Shown piece by piece: positions 36,276 to 43,232 of a stretch of DNA of 64,000 bases. This DNA comes from Kribbella sp. VKM Ac-2568. GTDB taxonomy: Bacteria; Actinomycetota; Actinomycetes; Propionibacteriales; Kribbellaceae. Position 1 is the stretch's first letter. Each line of letters starts with the position of its first letter. A program made the position numbers and the translations under genes. The DNA lies in NCBI RefSeq assembly GCF_004345365.1, contig NZ_SLVF01000005.1, forward strand, positions 372,001 to 436,000, written 5' to 3'. The notes below the pieces were generated by a model, which was not told the DNA's origin, did not search any database, and saw only the letters and a list, made by a program, of their open reading frames with translations.

Positions 36276-36462
36276 CAGACCTCTCATCACCTGCAATTAG
36301 GCCGCAAGAGCGCTCATGACCTGGGCTTATGCCTAGCCGAGCATGTCACCGACGCTCAACCTCTATCACTCTCTGCCGCTGAATCACGTGAGTTAAGACG
36401 TGAGCGCTCCGCGGATCCGGTGTACGCCCAGACGCCCCTCGAGCACCGGCGACGACCGATCC

Positions 36463-36697
36463 ATTCCCGGACCGCGCCCTCCGCGGCAGCGACGGCTCCG
36501 GACTGGCCCGGGCGCTGCTGTCGGACAAGTTCAACCTGATCGACCACCCGGACGCGCTCACCGCGACCCTCGACGGCGTCCGCGCCGCCGGCGTACCGAT
36601 CGACATCCGAGGCTGCGACCTCACCGACTCCCGCATGTACGTCCGGATCCAGGCCGAAGGAGTCGCAGCGTTCGCACCCCACCTGCTGAACGGAGTG
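36463..36697 (+). pseudogene. DUF932-like protein, fragment preceding the one at window start
   Basis: The frame reads GLARALLSDKFNLIDHPDAL, then TATLDGVRAAGVPIDIRGCD and LTDSRMYVRIQAEGVAAFAP, ending HLLNG. This is the N-terminal-to-central part of DUF932-like phage proteins. It stops exactly where the inverted resolvase fragment begins. Its last 40 bases resemble the first 40 bases of the window, so the two fragments are either two gene copies or related insertions. Confidence 0.55.
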
Positions 36698-36908
36698 GTC
36701 GTGTCGAGTGCATCATGCAGCGACTTGAACCCGATGCCGCGCTGGCGCAACTCGCCGACGATGTTGATCAGGTCCTGCAGGCTCTGGCCGAGCCGCCACA
36801 ATTCGAGGACCCCGATGGTGTCACCTGGACGGGGCAGTCCAGGCACTTTGTCAGTTCGGGCCGATCGGTGTTCTTGCCGCTCAGCTTCTCCTCGAAGATC
36901 CGGTGACC
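36691..36908 (-). pseudogene. serine recombinase (resolvase), N-terminal half
   Basis: On the minus strand HRIFEEKLSGKNTDRPELTK is followed, after a frameshift, by LRPGDTIGVLELWRLGQSLQ, DLINIVGELRQRGIGF and KSLHDALDTTTP. These are the catalytic-domain blocks of Tn3-type resolvases from the ExxSG motif onward. The first 50 residues including the catalytic Ser are missing. The sequence breaks exactly at DTTTP, where a normal resolvase continues GGQLVFHVFAALAEF. That continuation is found 640 bases away on the opposite strand. Confidence 0.7.
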
Positions 36909-37334
36909 TGTGAGATCAGTTCGGCGGCACTGGCCGCTGGTGTCGAGAAACGATCGATCCTCAAGAGCATGGCGGACCGGCGGTAACGGCAGCCGGCATG
37001 AAGCGATCTACGTACGTGAACCTTGACTCGATATCGCCGCATGGTGCTTTCCGGTGACTTGGCGCGCTGGTTTGGTTGGCCTCGCTTACACCACGACCCT
37101 CCCCAACCACCTCCGTCGGCGGAGTCACACCGACGACTTCAAGTTCACCGGTTCCAGCTGGATGTGGAGCGACCCTCGCAGCGTGGGCCCAGGTCGCGCA
37201 GCCGTCGGAACCGTCCTCACCCCCGCCGCTGCGCTGTGGATCAACCGGCGCACCAGAATCGCCTTTAGATGAAGAGCGAACGTCTCGACAAGAAGGCATC
37301 GCACGCCTTGAGGCAGACCAGGTCGAACGCAACT

Positions 37335-37630
37335 CCCGCGCGGTTCCTGGCGGCCAGCTGGTGTTCCACGTCTTCGCCGCTCTGGCCGAGTTCATCCGCG
37401 AACTCATTGTCGAGGGCACCAACGAGGGCCTCGCCGCCGCGCGAGCACGAGGTGTCCGGCTCGGCCTGCCGCCGGCGATGACCGATGAGCAGATCCAGTC
37501 CGCCCGCACGCTACTCACCCAGCCCGAGCACGCCGTGTCGTCCATCGCAAACTCCCGCGCGTGAGCCGGTCGACGATCTACAAATACGTGCCGGAGCTGA
37601 CCAAGCGCCGACGCTCCCGCCTCCTTGAGC
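37335..37630 (+). pseudogene. serine recombinase (resolvase), C-terminal half
   Basis: The plus strand reads PGGQLVFHVFAALAEFIREL, then IVEGTNEGLAAARARGVRLG and MTDEQIQSARTLL. After a frameshift near 37548 it continues with RVSRSTIYKYVPEL. This is the E-helix and HTH end of a Tn3-type resolvase. It begins precisely at the residue where the minus-strand half at 36691-36908 ends. The bases between the halves carry no recognised gene. Confidence 0.7.
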
Positions 37631-37834
37631 TGACAAGCCGCACCTGGCAGATCGCGGTCGATCAAGACCTTCCCGCCGGGCCAGATCCCTTCGGGGTGTC
37701 ATGCCGAGCGGGAATCAGAGTTCGCGTGGCTCGGCTGTGGCCCAGCCATGACGAGCGTCTCCGGGGGTGATGTCTGCCGCCGAGCCGCGGCTGATAGCTC
37801 GCAGAACGTGGTTGATCCAGCGGGGTGTCGGCGA

Positions 37835-38203
37835 TCATGTCCGAGTCCCTCCGCCAGCTCGGCGGGTCAAGCTTGTCTCGGTGCGCTCGGGCTCGGCAGC
37901 CAGGACCTCGACAAGCTCGCCGCTCTCGAGTTCGACCCGGTGCCGAGAGAAGTCCGTGGTCGGCGGGCACTCGACCCGGACAACCCGCAGGCGGCCCTGC
38001 GCGACGCGCGCCGCCGGGCTTGCCTTGACTGCGATGTCGAGTACGAGGTCGTCATCCACGCTGTCGCTCGGCCGCAGGCGTCCCTCGCCCTCCCCGTCCG
38101 GTCGCTCGGCGACGTACTCCTGATGGGCGCAGAGGATCTCGCCGCTCTCGCCATCGACCGTCAGGAAGAACTGCTGCGGAGTGCTATCTTTTGGCGTTCG
38201 CAT
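37835..38203 (-). CDS. hypothetical protein, second gene of a two-gene unit
   Basis: The ATG at 38203 lies five bases after the stop of the upstream gene, and GGTGAGGGGC serves as its ribosome site. The 122-residue product starts MRTPKDSTPQQFFLTVDGES and is beta-rich, with many charged residues (YVAERPDGEGEGRLRPSDSV, LVLDIAVKASPAARVAQGRL). No signal peptide, membrane segment or family motif is recognised. The tight coupling suggests a joint function with the gene upstream. Confidence 0.55.
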   Translation of the reverse strand: MRTPKDSTPQQFFLTVDGESGEILCAHQEYVAERPDGEGEGRLRPSDSVDDDLVLDIAVKASPAARVAQGRLRVVRVECPPTTDFSRHRVELESGELVEVLAAEPERTETSLTRRAGGGTRT

Positions 38204-38208
38204 GCCCC

Positions 38209-38580
38209 TCACCGGACCAGCAAGTGGTTGACCGCGACGGCAGCCGAGTCGAAGGTCGTGCCGCGCAGGCGGAACGTGATCCTGCGCGCCGACGCCTGAC
38301 CGATCATCCCCGGGTGCGCGATCGACACGTGGGTGTTCGGGTCGTTCGGTTGGTTGGCGCCGAATACGTACACCACCGGAGTCGACGCCCCGTCGATGTC
38401 GATGATGTCCGCCGCAACGCCGTAACCGCTGTTGGGCTCCCGCGTCCCGAACCAGACGGTGCTCAGCGTCGACTTCGCCACCCACCTCATCGGCGCGCCA
38501 AGGTCGATGGTGATCGTCCGAGGAATGTTGTTGCCGTCCGTGTAGGAGACCTCATGCCAAACGCTGAACTCGTACGGCAT
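38209..38580 (-). CDS. hypothetical beta-rich protein, first gene of a two-gene unit
   Basis: The 123-residue protein (MPYEFSVWHEVSYTDGNNIP, ITIDLGAPMRWVAKSTLSTV, WFGTREPNSGYGVAADIIDI, ending SAAVAVNHLLVR) looks like a small all-beta domain without export signal. TTGGAGCGGAC precedes the ATG. It is followed closely by the gene at 37835-38203. Both have natural composition and no damage, unlike the surroundings. No family was recognised. Confidence 0.55.
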   Translation of the reverse strand: MPYEFSVWHEVSYTDGNNIPRTITIDLGAPMRWVAKSTLSTVWFGTREPNSGYGVAADIIDIDGASTPVVYVFGANQPNDPNTHVSIAHPGMIGQASARRITFRLRGTTFDSAAVAVNHLLVR

Positions 38581-38818
38581 GTCCGCTCCAATCCGATCGT
38601 CTCTCGGCTACCACTCCCAGACGCGGAACCAGATACAAACCAGGTCCGCGACGTCCGTGCCCGGTCGCGCTCGCGGCGCACGTCGGCGCGAGATCGTCCC
38701 TTGCCCCTTCCGTGTCCCCTCAGGCGCAGTGAAGCCGCCCCCGAACTCCACCGTGCCCGCGCGGGGACGGACTGTCTACACCCGGGCGACCTCCTCGGTT
38801 CGACCAAGAGACCTCGAA

Positions 38819-38969
38819 CCTGGACGGCCTCTCCTCACAGCTCCCGGCCAGGTATCACTGCGCCTGGTACAACAAGCAGCGATTCGCAGGCCACCCCTCC
38901 GCGGCCGTAGCGGACCGGCTGTTCCATAAACGACTGTTTGCCGAACAAGCGGCGACCGGTTCGGCGTAG
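38819..38969 (+). pseudogene. C-terminal fragment of an unrecognised protein
   Basis: The plus strand gives LDGLSSQLPARYHCAWYNKQ, then RFAGHPSAAVADRLFHKRLF and AEQAATGSA with a stop. The composition is protein-like, but nothing readable precedes it. The surrounding 38970-39381 has no recognised gene. Confidence 0.25.
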
Positions 38970-39381
38970 GCACGGCCTTGAACAGCCTTAGAACGGACTA
39001 CATGGCGACGGATCGGAAAGTGCTGCACGTCAGGCATGGGAGCGAGCCAGCGAGGCCCTCGCCGTGTTTGGCGAGTCAGAAGCTGCGAAAAGTCCAGCGC
39101 CTACTCGATGATGCCTAAGCATGGCTAGCCTTCGGTGAAGACCTTGCTCGCTGAGCCTGGCGCGTCAGAAGTTGCGCGTGCGGTCCAGCATCTGATGGAC
39201 GAGGTCTCAAGAATCGCCCAGCAATCGCGCAGGGGTGAGGCGAGCCAGCAAGTTGCGCATCCAGGCTCTTCGAGGTCTATCCCTCGTTGTGCAAAGGATG
39301 TATGCGTGTCCTCATCCCCTGAGCGAGCGCTGTGCTGCCCACTCCGCAGGATGTCGCTGTGGCGGCGCAGAATCAGCGTGG

Positions 39382-39933
39382 TCAGTCGCCCTTGTTCGCC
39401 TGGCCGAAGCGGACCACCTTCGAGTCGGTGATCGCCAGCAGCTCCTCTTCGCCGTCGCCAACGGTGTAGTAGATGCGGCTGCTGACGGCGATCTCCTGGA
39501 GCCGCGAGCCAACGATGGCCCGGCCCTCGTCGAAGGTCAACTCGGGGTTCGGCACAACGTTGGTAGCCGTGAGCGCGTCCGGCAGGTTGCGCGTCGCGAA
39601 GTCGACGGTGAAGTCCGGCGGGATCACGAAGGACGTCACTCCGACTGGCGACGTATTGTCGGTGAACCCGAGAAAGTAGGAGACGGAGACTAGGTTAGGT
39701 CGCGGAGCCTGGTTTGTTACGGTGACGACCGTGGCCGAGCGGATCCGGAACGCGGTCACCGACTTCACAAACGTCACGAGGTATCGCGGCCGGCTCGAAA
39801 GCGCGGCCGCCGGGTCGATCGCCTCGAATTCGCCGCGCGCGACGAGTTCCTCGAGCCGCCTTTTCGCGCGCTCATCGCGGGGGACCTTCAAGCCTTCCCT
39901 GATGAGGTCCTGCATGTTGACGCCGCCCTCCAT
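39382..39933 (-). CDS. hypothetical protein, 183 residues
   Basis: TGGAGG lies six bases before the ATG at 39933. The product has a helical start (MQDLIREGLKVPRDERAKRR, LEELVARGEFEAIDP) followed by a beta-rich part (PRYLVTFVKSVTAFRIRSAT, LVSVSYFLGFTDNTSPVG, YYTVGDGEEELLAITDSKVV). There is no export signal or membrane helix. The gene is intact and alone, with no family recognised. The helical start repeats wording (REGLKVPRDE, RRLEELVARGE) that suggests an alpha-helical docking segment, which is inference only. Confidence 0.55.
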   Translation of the reverse strand: MEGGVNMQDLIREGLKVPRDERAKRRLEELVARGEFEAIDPAAALSSRPRYLVTFVKSVTAFRIRSATVVTVTNQAPRPNLVSVSYFLGFTDNTSPVGVTSFVIPPDFTVDFATRNLPDALTATNVVPNPELTFDEGRAIVGSRLQEIAVSSRIYYTVGDGEEELLAITDSKVVRFGQANKGD

Positions 39934-40635
39934 GGCCGGCCTCCATTCCCATTGTCCGCCAGATCGGTCGTGATGATGGCCGTCTCAGCGATGGCCGATA
40001 GCAGTACTCGCCGTTAATGGCTTCCAGTTAGTCGAGACACTGACGACGCCGCAAGATATCGACCTTCGCCGCGCTCGTCGTCTTCGCCGTCAAGGTGGTT
40101 TGATTCGGCTGAGTGTCGCCGGCATCATTGACTTGACACAAACGCATCGGCGCCGTTTGCCACCTTGATCTTTCCTTGTTCGGTCAACTCAATCCATCAC
40201 GTCCTGGTCCCATTGACAGTTGGGGCCTCTACGACGAGGGCGTGGATCACAGACCTGATTCGGGCCGCGTTTCCACCGGGCGTTCGAGCGTGAGACCAGC
40301 AGCCGCCATCGACGGCCTCATTGCCTGCCAACAGCAATCAACAGTTACCTTGACACTCATCGCGTTGTCGCAGCGTTGTCAACCACGCCAGGTTCGATGG
40401 AGCGCGCTCATTGAGTTGCGAATGAATGTGACTGTGGCGGCCAACGGCGAAGGGTGAGCTGGCGCGGTGAGCGCTGGACCTGAGGCGCGGCCAACGATCT
40501 CACCGCTCGCACCCTGCAGGTCCCCGAGGACCTGGTCGCCGATCTGACCTATGCCGACGGTCTTCTGGCCGGGCAGCTACTGCACGTCGTGTGGGTGGAG
40601 CAGCACCTGGGGCCAGCGCACCGCGAGCTGGCGGA
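39934..40635. other. 700 bases, mostly without recognisable genes
   Basis: Only at 40491-40635 does a plus-strand frame look protein-like (LTARTLQVPEDLVADLTYAD, GLLAGQLLHVVWVEQHLGPA), running directly into the IstB fragment. The rest shows nothing. Confidence 0.3.
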
Positions 40636-40847
40636 CGCGCTACGAACACGCCTCGCTCATCCTCAACAGCAACCTGCCCTTCAGCGGCTGGGGCAGCGTC
40701 CTCGGCGACCAAGCCGTCGCCGCCGCGATGATCGACCGGATCGTCCACCACGCCGACGTCCTCACCCTCAAAGGCGCCAGCTACCGACTACGCAACCGCG
40801 GCATCGACACCCTGCCCAGCATCAGAACCCAGAATCCATCAGACTAG
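40636..40847 (+). mobile_element. IS21-family IstB helper ATPase, C-terminal fragment
   Basis: The frame reads YEHASLILNSNLPFSGWGSV, then LGDQAVAAAMIDRIVHHADV and LTLKGASYRLRN. This is the C-terminal part of the AAA+ helper IstB of IS21 elements, with sensor 1 Asn in SNLPF. The Walker motifs and the transposase gene are missing. A second, differently worded IstB fragment is at 58945-59167. Confidence 0.75.
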
Positions 40848-41280
40848 ACACCACGAACCGGTGGCCTCATTTCCAACCGTCGCATCGGCCCCAGATTCGA
40901 GCGTCGTCGACAAACGGAAAGCGGCCCGCTCACACCTTCACAACACCGGCCGGCGGGTGCGACGCTGGTCGTGACGAAGGACCCGATCAGACGCCGAAAC
41001 AGCTATGGCGAACGCAACCCGCGTCACGCCGCTTCTAGTTTGGCGCCCGGTCCTTCGCCCATCACAGCAGCCCGCACGACGCCAGATGACCAACACCCAG
41101 ACATGTCAGGTCGCATACGTCAGCATGGGCGCTTCGGGCACTCGACCAACCGTGCGAACCCCGTCCGGCCAACACAGAACCACACACCCACCACACCGGC
41201 GGAGCACTCCCGCGCGGCCATCACCAGACTTGACTCGACCCACAGCCAGCTAGACGTAGGTCGCTGGCCCAGCCCGCCTC
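40848..41280. other. about 430 bases without a recognised gene
   Basis: Open frames are short and low in complexity (Thr/Pro/Arg rich); nothing is recognisable. Confidence 0.3.
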
Positions 41281-41905
41281 GGTGAGCAGTTGGTCTGCCT
41301 GCGTCGGGTCACAACGATCGCCTACGGACCAGGCAGCTACAGCTCGCCCTGCCCGACTCAGGTATCGGCTCGGCGGAACGATCCCTGTGGGAAGCCACGA
41401 AGGCTGGCAACCGGCCCGCAAGGCGATCGAGTAGGCGCGCTGGCGAGCGACGACTGGGCGAGGCATTCACCGCGCCCAACCTCGTGCTCGCTCCGACCCT
41501 GGACGATGTGCTGCTGACCCAGCTCGGCGAGGTCGCCAAGAGCCAGAGGACGGTCTGACCTGGTTGGTGACCTCCTTCCTGGCCGAGGACTCCAGCCGGC
41601 GAGACCGGTGGAGTCGTGCTCTTGCAGGTCTGGCCGTGGCGCAACGCCCGGACAACCGGTCTGTGTTAGGTCGGTGGATCAGCCATTGGTCCGTACTGGC
41701 CGACGAGGCTGCCCTGGGTCTCGGCACGATCCTGGAAGACGTGCAGGATGGCGGCGTGTCAGCCGCTGAGTGCGCCGGCCGATTCGCCGGACTCGACGGC
41801 ATCGATGACTTCCGCGTCGACTGGCAGTGGAGACCGGCCTGGCGACCCGCTGACATCACCGAGAGCGGCCGGGAACAACTGCGTGCGATCGGCTTCACTC
41901 TTTGA
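41281..41905 (+). pseudogene. soluble diiron monooxygenase, hydroxylase beta (small) subunit relic
   Basis: Frames in order read RTRQLQLALPDSGIGSAERS, GWQPARKAIE (then a stop), ALASDDW, FTAPNLVLAPTLDDVLLTQL and GEVAK. The final open stretch reads TWLVTSFLAEDSSRRDRWSR, PDNRSVLGRWISHWSVLADE. This matches the order of blocks in beta subunits of toluene/propane-type multicomponent monooxygenases (RTRQL..LPDxGFG..ERxLWE, WQPxRxxxERxL..DW.EAF.A.NLV). At least three frameshifts and a stop make it nonfunctional. The effector protein of such an enzyme is encoded intact just beyond, on the other strand. Confidence 0.55.
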
Positions 41906-42563
41906 TCCGATCCGGCTGCTCTCCCGCTGGAAGCATGCTTGGCAGCTCGACCACCCGGGTGTCCCACGGGCGGTCCCATCCCGCGAGCGCCAGGAGCCGG
42001 TCGACGACCTCTGCGGTCATACCCCAGATCAGCCTGCCCCTGATCTGGAACGCGGGCAGGATGATTCCACTCGGCCTTTGCAGCATGAGCCGGCTGGCCG
42101 GATCAGCCAGCTCTCCAACGCTGATCCGCTCGACCGCATCGACCTCGCCTCGATCAACCGGCGCCACCGCGCGTGGCCGTCGCCACCAGGCAAGAACTGG
42201 AACGACCCGGAATCGGGTGGGTGGGATGAACAGTTCGGGCAGGGTGGCGACGACATCGACGTCAGCGGGGTGGATGCCGACTTCCTCCACCGTTTCCCGT
42301 AGCGCGGCCGCCACCGGCCCCGCATCCATGGCGTCGATGACCCCGCCAGGGAACGCCATCTGGCCCGCATGAAGCCGCAAGCGCTCACTTCGCCGGATGA
42401 ACAGCAGGTCCGGTCCGTCCGGTCCCTCGGCGAACAACACGAGCACGGCTGAACGCGTGCCGCCGCTGGCCGGCGGCATGAGCGCCGGTGACAGATTCAT
42501 CGTCGTGGCTGCGTGGGCGATGTCGCGCAGCCACGACGGGACAGGCTTGACATCCACGGTCAC
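41895..42563 (-). CDS. NUDIX hydrolase, CoA-pyrophosphatase (NudL)-like
   Basis: The 222-residue protein has the Nudix box core AALRETVEEVGI after GQMAFPGGVID, together with the preceding LLFIRRSERLRLHAGQMAFP block typical of CoA pyrophosphatases. The first box Glu position reads Asp/Ala. It should cleave nucleoside-diphosphate-linked substrates such as CoA derivatives in the cytoplasm. The GTG start at 42563 overlaps the TGA of the effector gene by four bases, so it is translationally coupled to that gene. Its 3' end overlaps the diiron-subunit relic on the other strand by about 11 bases. Confidence 0.82.
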   Translation of the reverse strand: MTVDVKPVPSWLRDIAHAATTMNLSPALMPPASGGTRSAVLVLFAEGPDGPDLLFIRRSERLRLHAGQMAFPGGVIDAMDAGPVAAALRETVEEVGIHPADVDVVATLPELFIPPTRFRVVPVLAWWRRPRAVAPVDRGEVDAVERISVGELADPASRLMLQRPSGIILPAFQIRGRLIWGMTAEVVDRLLALAGWDRPWDTRVVELPSMLPAGEQPDRIKE

Positions 42564-42889
42564 GAGGACCAGCCAACTTGACAGCCTGGTGACTTGTCGC
42601 TGCTGGGTGCTCGCTGCTTCCCGCCCACCACGCTCTCCCAGGTGATGGAGTCGCTGGTGGTGACGACCTGACCGCTGAACGCGGACATGATCCCGCCGAA
42701 CGATCCGGTCTCGTGGTCCGCGCCGAGGTAGCGGCGCAGCGTCGCCTGCGTCACCGTGATCCGATCCTCACCCTGCACCCGGACGTACGCGCCCCGGTCG
42801 ATGACCACGATTTCGGTACCGGGGTTGTCGTCCTCGATCGCCGCGATAATCTGCTCGACTTCGTCACCCATCCGCAGTACTGGGCCCAC
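42560..42889 (-). CDS. MmoB/DmpM-family effector (coupling) protein of a soluble diiron monooxygenase
   Basis: From GTG 42889 the product reads GPVLRMGDEVEQIIAAIEDD, then TEIVVIDRGAYVRVQGEDRI and IMSAFSGQVVTTSDSITWE. These are the conserved blocks of the cofactor-free effector subunits that tune the hydroxylase of toluene, phenol and methane monooxygenases. The last 25 residues extend past the usual end. An in-frame ATG is missing: ATGAAGAACCC lies just upstream but is one base out of frame, so an older start may have been lost. No intact hydroxylase or reductase gene is present. A beta-subunit relic lies at 41281-41905. Confidence 0.7.
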   Translation of the reverse strand: MGPVLRMGDEVEQIIAAIEDDNPGTEIVVIDRGAYVRVQGEDRITVTQATLRRYLGADHETGSFGGIMSAFSGQVVTTSDSITWESVVGGKQRAPSSDKSPGCQVGWSS

Positions 42890-43232
42890 GGGTTCTTCAT
42901 GACTCGACGAGTTCCCGGATCAGCTCATTGGCCAGGTCGGGACGACGCGCGGGCACCATTCCTGCTGCCTCCTCGCCTGCCGACTCCGCCACCCAGCATG
43001 CGCCGTCCTGGTCTCGATTGCCATCACGTCAGGCGTCAACCGGGGCCGTCCCCTGGCGCGAGTCGGTGGTCACCTGCCGCCCAGGGACCTGACAGTACGG
43101 CGATACTGTGGTTCCACACCGTCAGGCCGTCACTCACCAGGGACGTAACCGGCTGCGGGTCGCCGATGTGGGCCCACAAGCTGCCGGAGTGATGACACTG
43201 AACCGGAACCGCAGCGGAAGGCGCCGGTTGAA
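42890..43232. other. remnant and control region before the LAL gene
   Basis: On the minus strand 42900-42990 ends a frame with MVPARRPDLANELIRELVES whose stop overlaps the ATGAAGAACCC upstream of the effector gene. It is probably the tail of another monooxygenase-operon gene. The rest is presumably the promoter of the LAL gene. Confidence 0.3.

Noticed and set aside
37023..37334. Possible gene between the two resolvase halves (frames such as LVGLAYTTTLPNHLRRR)
   Set aside because: No frame keeps a convincing composition from a start to a stop and no family was recognised.
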